Source: Opitutales bacterium (GTDB lineage Bacteria > Verrucomicrobiota > Verrucomicrobiia > Opitutales > Oceanipulchritudinaceae). Taken from it: a stretch of DNA of 64,000 nt. Positions 27,088 to 34,169 of the stretch are shown here, piece after piece. A program made the position numbers and the translations under genes. The stretch's first letter is position 1. Each line of letters opens with the position of its first letter. The notes beneath the pieces are model-generated. The model did not search any database, was not told where the DNA came from, and was given only the letters and a program-made list of their open reading frames with translations. The DNA lies in assembly GCA_016932335.1 (NCBI GenBank), contig JAFGCZ010000007.1:18844-82843 (forward strand). Direction: 5' to 3'.

Positions 27088-27411
27088 ATGTCAAAAGCTA
27101 CGGGAATGCCCGTTTCCTCAATCACCAAGAAGTATAATAAGATGGTTGGTCTCTGTGAATACGTGTCGCGTCATCAATGCTCCTCGGCTGGAACTCCGCT
27201 CGGTTCAAATCCTTTCAAAAGACTCTCCCCCAAAAAAAAAGACGATATAAGGAATGCGACGCTCAAGGCGCAGAAGATGTCTGAAGAGATGGGGAAGGTC
27301 GATGAATTCACGAAGGCTCATCGCCTTGATTCGCTTAAGAAGTATCTAAAGAAAAACTTCACGCAAGAGGATGTTAAACAGGCAATAAAAGAGGCTTTCG
27401 AAGCTGAATAG
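27088..27411 (+). CDS. Hypothetical basic protein in the island
   Basis: 107 aa from the ATG at 27088, with AGGAGGAG upstream (a TTG at 27079 is closer to that site). The first 40 residues are unremarkable. The C-terminal 65 residues (from FKRLSPKKKDDIRNATLKAQK) are Lys/Glu-rich and predicted helical. No family recognised. Base composition is more A-rich than the flanking chromosome. It could be an intact accessory gene or another remnant, and the competing frame 26910-27137 overlaps its start. Confidence 0.45.
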   Translation: MSKATGMPVSSITKKYNKMVGLCEYVSRHQCSSAGTPLGSNPFKRLSPKKKDDIRNATLKAQKMSEEMGKVDEFTKAHRLDSLKKYLKKNFTQEDVKQAIKEAFEAE

Positions 27412-27653
27412 ACCGCTAATCGAATATCCCTCTCATATGTTACTTGGCATCCTGAGTCTCAGGGATTCTCACTAGGGCATGCCCTAGTGAGAGTGGCAAC
27501 AAACCTGAAACACCTCCACTGAATCCCGCCCTGGAATAACCTAGTATAACGGTGGAGTAAGAACTTTTTTTAGAACGTCGAGGACAGGTGCGGCGTTAGT
27601 CGTTGCCTGCTCCGCCTTGTTCGCCCTGTTTTTTATGAGTTGACATGAGGTGA
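27412..27653. other. Non-coding stretch before the methyltransferase gene
   Basis: No ORF. It contains the 26-bp palindrome described separately and a second inverted pair, CTCCAC / GTGGAG (about 27514-27555), followed by a T7 run near 27565, which may be a weak terminator. The methyltransferase promoter must lie in this stretch. Confidence 0.4.
27467..27492. repeat. 26-bp perfect palindrome
   Basis: TCTCACTAGGGCA followed immediately by its exact reverse complement, with no spacer. Lacking a loop and a T-run it is a poor terminator. It looks like an operator for a dimeric DNA-binding protein or a recombination or cruciform site. It lies 160 bp upstream of the methyltransferase gene. Confidence 0.85.
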
Positions 27654-28658
27654 ATGGATGCTACTTATAGTCATCAGATGAATTTTATTCCTCACAATAC
27701 TATACAGGAAGGTGATACACGCGCAATCATGAAGCGGATTGCGGACTCATCTGTTGCTCTGTCTTTCTGGTCTCCGCCTTATTTTCTGGGAAAAGAATAC
27801 GAAGCAGGCGAAAGCTATGAGTCATGGCAGAATCTCCTCGAGGAAACTATTACTCTCCACATGAAAGTCCTTAAACCGGGCGGCTTTCTAGTAGTAAATA
27901 TCGCTGACATCTTATGCTTTGCAGATCCTCAGATGCCTAAAATCCAAGCTCTCAACATTAGCAAACAGAAATGTAAGGTAACGAGAGAGATGGTGATTGA
28001 GGCAAAGAAGGAAAATCCATCATACAACCGAAATCAACTGGCTGAACTGTTGGGATGCTCTGAGCAGACAATCGACAGGCGACTTAACGGGAATAACATA
28101 AGAGGGGGAAAATACCAAACGCAAACCCGCGTTAAGTTGGTAGGTGGGAACCTAGAAAAATATGCGCTGAACGCAGGTCTATATCTATATGACAAACGTA
28201 TTTGGATTAAAGATCCGGCATGGGCAAACTCTAGATGGGTATCTAATACCCTAAAAGCAGTATCAGAAACCGAGGATCTCTACATATTTTGGAAGCCCGG
28301 TGAATATACTATAGATAGACGAAAACTCTCGGATTCTGAGTGGAAAGAATGGGGCAGTCGGCAGACTTGGTTTATCGACTCGGTGAGGAAAAATGATGAT
28401 CACGAAGCGAAGTTTCCTATAGATCTAGCTAGAAGAGTAATCAGGTTATACTCAGACAAGGGAGATCTAATACTCGATCCATTTGTTGGTTCAGGGACAA
28501 CAGCCATAGCTGCGACGGAACTGCAACGGAATTACATTGGTATAGATAAAGAGAAAAAATACGTGTCCTTGGCTAGGAGAAACATAGAAATAGCTACACA
28601 ACAGATGGCATTTGATCTAAAGTCTGAACACGCCACTGATCTATCTGCTGTAAAATAG
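27654..28658 (+). CDS. Type II DNA methyltransferase (beta class, N4-cytosine type), BglI-like system
   Basis: 334 aa. Catalytic motif IV is SPPY (in SFWSPPYF) near residue 40, and the AdoMet motif I FVGSGTT lies near residue 280. This is the beta-class order. SPPY is typical of N4-cytosine enzymes. LKPGGFLVVNIADI is motif V-like. Residues of about 125-150 (NRNQLAELLGCSEQTIDRRL) read as a helix-turn-helix inside the enzyme, which could be the target-recognition part or a regulatory insert. Its 3' end overlaps the convergent endonuclease gene by 65 nt. A C-box-like site lies just inside its start, so the controller protein probably represses it. Confidence 0.85.
   Translation: MDATYSHQMNFIPHNTIQEGDTRAIMKRIADSSVALSFWSPPYFLGKEYEAGESYESWQNLLEETITLHMKVLKPGGFLVVNIADILCFADPQMPKIQALNISKQKCKVTREMVIEAKKENPSYNRNQLAELLGCSEQTIDRRLNGNNIRGGKYQTQTRVKLVGGNLEKYALNAGLYLYDKRIWIKDPAWANSRWVSNTLKAVSETEDLYIFWKPGEYTIDRRKLSDSEWKEWGSRQTWFIDSVRKNDDHEAKFPIDLARRVIRLYSDKGDLILDPFVGSGTTAIAATELQRNYIGIDKEKKYVSLARRNIEIATQQMAFDLKSEHATDLSAVK
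27659..27676 (+). promoter_or_regulatory. Single C-box-like site in the first codons of the methyltransferase
   Basis: TGCTACTTATAGTCATCA. The first 14 nt are identical to the first half of the C-gene operator (29747-29760, minus strand), and TATAGTCATCA repeats the end of its second half. Confidence 0.65.
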
Positions 28659-29493
28659 GAAATGAGATTCTAGCTCGAACTTTTAATGGGTTCTTTCCTT
28701 TGTCGTCCTTTCCTGGATAAAGCAATTCAGGAAAACTTTCTAAATAGTTGGGGTTCTCGGTAAGAAGAAGGCCATTCGGTATTGCTGCCACGGTAATTTT
28801 ATTTAGGGGCTGGCCTCGTAATTCATGATCGTCCAAACTCAACATCTTGTAGACTGGTTTTGCGATAAGCATAACCACGGGAAGGATACTCCCGTCACTT
28901 AGAATGTAAATTGGTGGAACAGAGCAGTGGAATGGATGAGAAGTTCTCTTCCCTGTTGCTGTGAGAATCTTATTCCTCAAACCGATAAACTCATTGTCCC
29001 ATACTCCATCACCTGAAATTTGATTATGACTCATAACCGCGTGATCAAAGTCATCTCTTGGGCCAACTGATTTAATATCTATAAAAACCCAAGCAGAGTT
29101 GGTCAGCCCGTGTGTAATATCTCGGATAAAGTCTGATTTGATTACAAATCTTTGATCCGCCCCAGTTGGCAAACCTACATCCTTAGCATTAAATTTTTGG
29201 AAGTAGTGATAGAGCCGAGTTCCTAATGCGTGCTCTCCAACCTCAATCCACGGAAATTGATCGCCCCTCGGTGATCTACCTCTTTCATCAGGAGGGTAAT
29301 TTTTCCAAAATGGATACAGGAAACTCGCTTCGTTATAGTTTCTGGTTATCTCCTCCAGATCACTGCTTATACTTCTAAACAAGAAAGTTGTAATCTTCTT
29401 CTCTAGCTCAATTAGGAGATTGGGCTGCTCTATAAATGAATCTCTAGCTTTGTTGTAGAGTTCAAACTGAGTTTTAGAATGTTCCTCAAACAT
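28594..29493 (-). CDS. Type II restriction endonuclease, R.BglI homologue
   Basis: 299 aa from the ATG at 29493, which overlaps the C-gene stop by 8 nt. The track start lies inside the C gene. The sequence matches R.BglI as I remember it: YNEASFLYPFWKNYPP, PRGDQFPWIEVGEHALG, GLPTGADQRF, FIDIKSVGPRDDFDHAVMSHNQISG, PPIYILSDGS and PNGLLL. R.BglI is also 299 aa and cuts GCCNNNNNGGC. The catalytic pattern D...D-x-K is present (Asp in GADQR, DIK in FIDIKS). It should therefore be active and likely shares that target, subject to a REBASE comparison. Confidence 0.85.
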   Translation of the reverse strand: MFEEHSKTQFELYNKARDSFIEQPNLLIELEKKITTFLFRSISSDLEEITRNYNEASFLYPFWKNYPPDERGRSPRGDQFPWIEVGEHALGTRLYHYFQKFNAKDVGLPTGADQRFVIKSDFIRDITHGLTNSAWVFIDIKSVGPRDDFDHAVMSHNQISGDGVWDNEFIGLRNKILTATGKRTSHPFHCSVPPIYILSDGSILPVVMLIAKPVYKMLSLDDHELRGQPLNKITVAAIPNGLLLTENPNYLESFPELLYPGKDDKGKNPLKVRARISFPILQQIDQWRVQTLDQMPSVV

Positions 29494-29707
29494 CTTGAAG
29501 TAGCTCAGTAGGTTCCACTTCAAGGGCACTTGAAATTGCCTCAAGCGATTGTAGAGTTATGTTTCGTTCTCCTCTTTCGATTGCGCCAATGTATGTTCTG
29601 TGCAGATCACAAAGCTCAGCGAAAGCTTCTTGCGAGTAGCCTTTCTTTTTTCTGAGATCGCGAACCCGTGATCCGACGATTTTGAGGAGATTTGATTCCT
29701 GATTCAC
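29486..29707 (-). CDS. Controller (C) protein of the restriction-modification system
   Basis: 73 aa from a GTG at 29707. It is almost entirely an Xre-type HTH: VRDLRKKKGYSQEAFAELCDLHRTYIGAIERGERNITLQSLEAISSAL, with the helix 2-3 region typical of C.AhdI/C.Esp1396I-type proteins. C proteins bind as dimers upstream of their own gene, first activating and then repressing C and R transcription, which delays endonuclease until DNA is methylated. The gene overlaps the endonuclease gene by 8 nt (C then R), and its operator is 25 bp upstream. The ribosome site is weak, as is common for C genes. Confidence 0.88.
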   Translation of the reverse strand: MNQESNLLKIVGSRVRDLRKKKGYSQEAFAELCDLHRTYIGAIERGERNITLQSLEAISSALEVEPTELLQDV

Positions 29708-29731
29708 TCATTTCAGGATACCACAAATGAT

Positions 29732-29760
29732 GACTATATATCTACAGACTATAAGTAGCA
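29732..29760 (-). promoter_or_regulatory. Tandem C-box operator of the C-R operon
   Basis: On the minus strand TGCTACTTATAGTC, TGTA, then GATATATAGTCATCA. Two half-operators with ACT-TAT-AGTC and GAT-ATAT-AGTC cores stand about 15 bp apart, the layout of C.Esp1396I-type operators as I recall them. Confidence 0.75.
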
Positions 29761-29768
29761 TTATTTTA

Positions 29769-29812
29769 TTGGCGAACAGTGTTATTATGCGTAACTCAGT
29801 AGCGCATAACAT
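29769..29812. repeat. attC- or res-like inverted repeat, copy 1
   Basis: TTGGCGAACAGTGTTAT-T-ATGCG followed after 12 nt by CGCATAACAT. TTATGCG and CGCATAA are exact inverse complements. The left arm is a near-copy of the element at 30196-30220 and the right arm (AGTAGCGCATAACAT) of that at 30016-30030. Confidence 0.55.
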
Positions 29813-29834
29813 GTGGGGGTTAAGTTGAGGGTGC

Positions 29835-30020
29835 ATGGACAGAATGGATACTAGAAGCGGCCTAAGGGGTATCAAGGCAATTCATAAGACTATGACCTAT
29901 AAAAGGAAGAAAAAGCAAAGAAACAGTAAGGGTTATGCCATGCGGATCAAAGAAGCTGTCGAAGCAGGATCTACGATTTCTGAAAAAGCGAAAGTTGTTG
30001 AGTTTATTTTATACGAGTAG
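29835..30020 (+). CDS. Small basic protein in a cassette-like unit
   Basis: 61 aa, rich in Lys/Arg (TYKRKKKQRNSKGYAMRIKEAV), no family recognised. Its stop codon TAG is part of the 15-nt repeat AGTAGCGCATAACAT. That is how genes in integron cassettes end against the attC inverse core site. A ribosome site is not evident (GAGGGTG lies 5 nt before the ATG at 29835). It may be a real cassette ORF or only a spacer between repeats. Confidence 0.4.
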   Translation: MDRMDTRSGLRGIKAIHKTMTYKRKKKQRNSKGYAMRIKEAVEAGSTISEKAKVVEFILYE

Positions 30021-30220
30021 CGCATAACATCGGAAAAAACTGGAGCAAAGGAGGCGATTCAGGGCCTTTGAGTGACGCTTTTTTCTTGAATGAGGAGAGG
30101 ACTGGATTCCTGTTTGTTTGAGTGATGCTGTTTTAACCATCTGAAGAATAACATAATAGACAGGAAGAGGATAGATTTCCACCGTCGTCTCATGTTTGGC
30201 GATTACAGTGTTATGCGTAG
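30016..30220. repeat. attC- or res-like inverted repeat pair, copy 2
   Basis: The left arm AGTAGCGCATAACATCGG (30016) and right arm TTGGCGATTACAGTGTTATGCG (30196) carry the inverse complements CGCATAACA / TGTTATGCG plus ATCG / CGAT with unpaired bases between, an attC-like layout about 200 nt long. Between the arms no ORF is credible. Confidence 0.5.
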
Positions 30221-30377
30221 ATTTCCTTCCCGTGGATAATAATGGGAAAAGCGAAAGTCAGATCCCATTTAGCAACAGATTGGAAGCCTTTCAGGTATTC
30301 TCTTTAGGCCATCCCCTAGAGATAGATTTCAACCCGTCTCCAAAACCTATCAATATGTATGCGTTGACACACCCTAA

Positions 30378-30390
30378 TGATAGACTATCA
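30378..30390 (+). promoter_or_regulatory. Palindrome in the promoter region of the recombinase gene
   Basis: TGATAGACTATCA, an odd-length perfect palindrome, lies 22 bp before the recombinase ATG and just after a TTGACA -35 candidate (30364-30369). It could be an autoregulatory or recombination site. Confidence 0.35.
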
Positions 30391-30412
30391 CTAAGTCTTA
30401 AATCCCAGTGAT

Positions 30413-31306
30413 ATGAAATACATATACGCCCGAGTCAGCACCGAGGAGCAGAACGTAAAGCAACAGGTACAGTACTTGGCTGATAAGTACGAACATGATG
30501 CTGTTGTGTCCGAAACCTTCACCGGAACGACCACCGAGCGCCCGAAGTTCCGAAAGCTACTCAAGGAGGTAAAACGCGGTGACACCATTATCGTGTATCA
30601 TGTGTCGCGGTTAGGCCGAAAAACGAGCGAAGTCCTGGAGACGGTAGAATTATTACTTTCCAAGAGTGTATCCGTGGTTGTGGACCAGCTTGAGGGGGTC
30701 GATATAACCAGCGGCGTGGGCAAGCTGCTCTTTACCATGCTTTCGGGATTAGCCGAACTCGAACGCGAAATGATGCTTGAGCGCCAGAGGGTGGGAATAT
30801 CCAGGGCCAAAGCAGAAGGAAAGTACCAAGGTCGGAAGAGGATAGACCCCGAGATTGTTCAATCAGCCAAAACGCTACTCGCCAGCGGAATGACTCGGCA
30901 AAAGGTAGCGGACCAATTGGGCATTGGGGTGGCAACGCTCTATCGCTACTGTCATGAGTCCATGTATGGCGATCATAGCGAAGCAATTGCTTTGTTATCG
31001 GATGAAACGCAGTTAAGCTTATTTACGAAATTTCTCCTCTCAAATTTTGAGAATATGCGCTCAGAAAGGTATGACATACTCACACAAATAGCTAAAAATC
31101 AGCTGCTAACACACACAAGTATGTTTTTACTATCTATATTCAAGGTTGCAGCTAAACTGATTTATCAGACATCGGCCATATGGCCTGTTCAAAAAAGCCC
31201 CGAACCAGAAGGTTCGGGGCTTTCTCTTATTTCAAATAAAGTTGTATCCACTCAATCGGGTGCAAAAGAAACCCCTGCATCTTTCGACGCAGGGTTTTTC
31301 GCTTAA
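30413..31306 (+). CDS. Serine recombinase (resolvase/invertase family) with abnormal C-terminus
   Basis: Residues 1-185 are a complete small serine recombinase: YARVSTEEQN with nucleophile Ser9, FTGTTTERPKFRKLL, VYHVSRLGRKTSEVL, LSGLAELEREMMLERQRVGISRAK, and a C-terminal HTH, GMTRQKVADQLGIGVATLYRY. Normal members end there. Here the frame continues about 110 residues, and its last part is encoded by two intrinsic terminators (SPEPEGSGLS and TPASFDAGFF are the hairpins). The native stop was evidently lost, probably by deletion or insertion at the island edge. The catalytic core looks intact. The repeats just upstream may be its sites. Confidence 0.85.
   Translation: MKYIYARVSTEEQNVKQQVQYLADKYEHDAVVSETFTGTTTERPKFRKLLKEVKRGDTIIVYHVSRLGRKTSEVLETVELLLSKSVSVVVDQLEGVDITSGVGKLLFTMLSGLAELEREMMLERQRVGISRAKAEGKYQGRKRIDPEIVQSAKTLLASGMTRQKVADQLGIGVATLYRYCHESMYGDHSEAIALLSDETQLSLFTKFLLSNFENMRSERYDILTQIAKNQLLTHTSMFLLSIFKVAAKLIYQTSAIWPVQKSPEPEGSGLSLISNKVVSTQSGAKETPASFDAGFFA
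31194..31223 (+). terminator. Terminator inside the recombinase ORF extension
   Basis: A 13-bp perfect stem, AAAGCCCCGAACC / GGTTCGGGGCTTT, AGAA loop, then CTCTTATTTC. Confidence 0.85.
31269..31300. terminator. Bidirectional terminator between the island and proC
   Basis: AAACCCCTGC / GCAGGGTTT with one bulged C; T-runs on both strands. It lies 22 nt beyond the proC stop (minus strand). Confidence 0.75.
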
Positions 31307-31321
31307 AAAAGGAACGCAGGT

Positions 31322-32134
31322 TCAACCTTTGCCTAGCTCTACCGAGCGATCAGCGGCAGCCTTTACGGCCTTGGCTACCAGCGGGCGGAATCCGTCGGCC
31401 TCCATGCTCTCCAGGGCGGCTTGAGTCGTGCCGTTGGGGCTGGTCACTTTAATGCGCAGTGCCACGGGATCTTCTCCGGTTTGTTCAACCAGTTTGGCCG
31501 AGCCTAATACCGTTTGCAGAGCCAGCGCGCGGGCCAGATCTTTTTCCAAACCCACCTTTTCAGCGGCTTCTTCCAAAGCGGCAATAAATTCAAAAACATA
31601 GGCGGGGCCGCTGCCGGAAACGGCTGTTACGGCGTCCAGCTTGTCTTCGCTTACGGCAAACACGCAGCCCAGTGCTCCAAGAATGGCTTCCACCTGAGCT
31701 CCTACGGCTTCCGGTAGAGTCGTGTTCCCGGCATAGCAGCTGACTCCTGCCCCGATTTGCCCGGGAGTGTTGGGCATTACACGCACCACATAGGGCGACT
31801 TATTGAACACCCCGCACAATTTGCTCAGCGGTGTTCCTGCGAGGATGGAAATCACTGTTTTTCCGGCTGCCCAGTCGGCGACTTCTGCCGGCATCTGGGC
31901 CAGTTGCTGTGGTTTGATGGCCAGCACAATATAGCCGCCGGTTTCCACTGCGGGAATCAGTTCGGCCAGATTTCCGGTGTAGGTAATGCCCGTTTTACCT
32001 GCCAACCGTTCTCCCGATCCGTCGGGGGCACTGGTGCAGGCAATCTCTGCCGGTGCAAAAACGCTGCTCTTGATGATTCCTTCGACAATGGCAGAGGCCA
32101 TGTTTCCGGCACCGATAAATGCAATTTTAGACAT
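31322..32134 (-). CDS. proC: Pyrroline-5-carboxylate reductase
   Basis: 270 aa. The N-terminal Rossmann motif is IAFIGAGNMASAIVEGI, followed by VLAIKPQQL, VVRVMPNTPGQIGAGVSCY and the ProC signature around AVSGSGPAYVFEFIAALEEAAEKVGL, then VTSPNGTTQAALESME. It performs the last step of proline synthesis with NAD(P)H. It is the last gene of a minus-strand run with the response regulator-kinase and folD, separated by 7 nt from the former. Confidence 0.95.
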   Translation of the reverse strand: MSKIAFIGAGNMASAIVEGIIKSSVFAPAEIACTSAPDGSGERLAGKTGITYTGNLAELIPAVETGGYIVLAIKPQQLAQMPAEVADWAAGKTVISILAGTPLSKLCGVFNKSPYVVRVMPNTPGQIGAGVSCYAGNTTLPEAVGAQVEAILGALGCVFAVSEDKLDAVTAVSGSGPAYVFEFIAALEEAAEKVGLEKDLARALALQTVLGSAKLVEQTGEDPVALRIKVTSPNGTTQAALESMEADGFRPLVAKAVKAAADRSVELGKG

Positions 32135-32141
32135 AAAGGGT

Positions 32142-33266
32142 TTACAGGGAGAACTGTCCCATTTTCAGCGGATGGGTAAACGTGGCTTCCACGCCCTGGC
32201 CTTCCCGTGGCTTCAACACCAGATCGCCGCCCAGTGCGCGCGCTCCGTGGCGGGCTACTGTCAACCCCATGCCGCGGCCAACGCCGGAATGCCCCGAAAT
32301 AAAGGGCTCGAACATGTGGTCTCCGACTTCTTCGTTGATGCCCTTGCCGGCATCGCGGATGCGGATGCGGATGGCTTCATCTTCCTCGCTGTAACTGCAC
32401 TCCAGTTCCACCGTCCGGGGAACTTCCACTGCTTCATTTTCCAGCGCATAACTCTCCCAGGCATTGATGAGCACTCGTCCCACCATGTCTTCGAAAGTTT
32501 CAATATTGGTCTCAAACTCAACGGGCGGAATCTCTCCCACGATCACTACCGTATTTTCCTTACTGTAGTCTCTCAGATAGCGCTGAATGGTGTCCTCAAT
32601 GATTTCCGGGAGCTTCACTATGCTCCGCCCCAGATGTTCTTCTATGGCCAGCTGAGTCAGTTGGCGCACTATAGTAACCATGCGCTTGACGGCTTTGTCG
32701 ATATGGTCACCGGCACGGCTCACCATGGCGGCATTGTCGGGCGCTGCTTTGAGCAGGTCCAGATAACCGACCACAACTCCCAGCAGATTGTTCAGGTTGT
32801 GGGCAATCCCCTGGGTAATGGCGCCGACCGCAGCCCCGTGGCGCATATCCGCCAGGCGGTCCCGCAAATCAATGTTTTCCTGATGGTTTTCCTGAATCCG
32901 CAGCTGCGTGTTTACGCGGGCCATGGTTTCATCCAAATCAATCGGCTTGGTGATGTAGTCGGCGGCTCCGGCCTTGAGGCCTTCGATCTTTTCCCCGCGG
33001 CCTGTTTTCGCCGTAATAAAGAGCACCGGTATATCTTTCGTATCCGGATTTGCTTTCAGGTGCTGGCAGGCCTCCAATCCGTCCATCTCCGGCATCATTA
33101 CGTCCATCAAAATAACGTCCGGGCGGTTGGCTTTTACACAATCCAGACATTCCCTGCCGCTGTAAGCTGTCGTTACAAGCATTTCTTCTTTTTCCAGCTT
33201 GCGCTGCAACAGCTTTACGTTGATGGGCTGGTCATCGACAACGAGAATGTGGGGTTGTTTTTTCAA
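32142..33266 (-). CDS. Hybrid response regulator-histidine kinase
   Basis: 374 aa. An N-terminal receiver domain (residues 6-122) has the acidic pair DD at 11-12, phospho-acceptor D55 in LMDVMMPEMDG, and the TAK and YITKP residues. A short helix leads to a histidine kinase core with H-box GAITQGIAHNLNNLLGVVVGYL, N-box-like VLINAWESY, DAGKGI and GVGRGMGLTVARHGARALGG. A receiver placed before the kinase suggests that phosphorylation from another kinase tunes its activity. It is cytoplasmic. It is flanked tightly by folD (13 nt) and proC (7 nt) on the same strand, an unusual partnership with biosynthetic genes. Confidence 0.9.
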   Translation of the reverse strand: MKKQPHILVVDDQPINVKLLQRKLEKEEMLVTTAYSGRECLDCVKANRPDVILMDVMMPEMDGLEACQHLKANPDTKDIPVLFITAKTGRGEKIEGLKAGAADYITKPIDLDETMARVNTQLRIQENHQENIDLRDRLADMRHGAAVGAITQGIAHNLNNLLGVVVGYLDLLKAAPDNAAMVSRAGDHIDKAVKRMVTIVRQLTQLAIEEHLGRSIVKLPEIIEDTIQRYLRDYSKENTVVIVGEIPPVEFETNIETFEDMVGRVLINAWESYALENEAVEVPRTVELECSYSEEDEAIRIRIRDAGKGINEEVGDHMFEPFISGHSGVGRGMGLTVARHGARALGGDLVLKPREGQGVEATFTHPLKMGQFSL

Positions 33267-33278
33267 TTGGAGAAATCC

Positions 33279-34157
33279 TTATGAGGGGTTGTTGAGCTGT
33301 CGATAAGCTTTCAGGGTGTTCTTCATGAGCATAGCAACGGTCATCGGGCCAACACCTCCGGGAACGGGGGTAATGTGGCTGCTGATTTCGGCTACACTGC
33401 TGAATTCCACGTCACCGACCAGGCGATAGCCGTTTTTGGCTGTGGCATCGTCCACTCGGTTGATTCCAACGTCCAGAACCACGGCTCCGGGCTTTACCAT
33501 ATCCTTCGTCACAAAATTGGGTTTTCCGATAGCGGCTACCAGGATATCTGCCTGCCGGGTAATTGAAGGCAGGTCCTTCGTTCGTGAGTGGCAGACGGTT
33601 ACCGTGGCATTGCCTTCTTTGCCTTTGCGCAGGAACAGCAATGCGGCCGACTTGCCTACCAACAGGCTGCGGCCGACGATCACCACATGCTTGCCGCCGA
33701 TCTCAACCCCGCTGCGGGTAATCAGCTCAATCACTCCAGAGGGTGTGCAGGCGGCAAATCCGGCGGGATCTTCCTGTACCAGTTTGCCCATGTTGACGAC
33801 ACCAAGCCCGTCCACATCTTTTTCGGGAGCTACTCGATTGAAGGCTTCCACCTCGTCCAGATCTCCGGGCAGGGGTGCCTGAACCAGAATGCCATGTACC
33901 TCGGGGTCGGCATTCAATTGGTCGATCACGGCAAAGAGCTCGTCCCGGGTGGTTCCCTCGGGAATTACGTGCAGCCTGCTGCGCATACCGATCTTTTCCG
34001 CTGTTTTTACCTTCTTGCGCACATAGGAAACCGATGCGGGATCTTCTCCCACCCGGATTACGGCAATACAGGGAAGGCTGCCGTTCAACTGGCTTACAGC
34101 TTCTCCGAGTTCTTCGATAATAGCTTTCGCAATGGCGTTTCCGTCAATTAATTCCAT
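33279..34157 (-). CDS. folD: Methylene-THF dehydrogenase/cyclohydrolase FolD
   Basis: 292 aa. Motifs: [23 protein letters not shown] (catalytic Tyr and Lys), [46 protein letters not shown] for the dinucleotide, and DVGINRV and [20 protein letters not shown]. It interconverts methylene-, methenyl- and formyl-THF in the cytoplasm, linking to the glycine cleavage pathway at the window start. It precedes the receiver-kinase gene by 13 nt. Confidence 0.96.
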   Translation of the reverse strand: MELIDGNAIAKAIIEELGEAVSQLNGSLPCIAVIRVGEDPASVSYVRKKVKTAEKIGMRSRLHVIPEGTTRDELFAVIDQLNADPEVHGILVQAPLPGDLDEVEAFNRVAPEKDVDGLGVVNMGKLVQEDPAGFAACTPSGVIELITRSGVEIGGKHVVIVGRSLLVGKSAALLFLRKGKEGNATVTVCHSRTKDLPSITRQADILVAAIGKPNFVTKDMVKPGAVVLDVGINRVDDATAKNGYRLVGDVEFSSVAEISSHITPVPGGVGPMTVAMLMKNTLKAYRQLNNPS

Positions 34158-34169
34158 AAATTCGTTTAC

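Noticed and set aside
26910-27137. 75-aa ORF starting at TTG in the island
   Set aside because: No ribosome site, overlaps the start of the better supported 27088-27411 ORF. It could be a further remnant but is not supported as a gene.
31986-33284. 432-aa plus-strand ORF
   Set aside because: Shadow of the receiver-kinase and proC genes; no recognisable domain.
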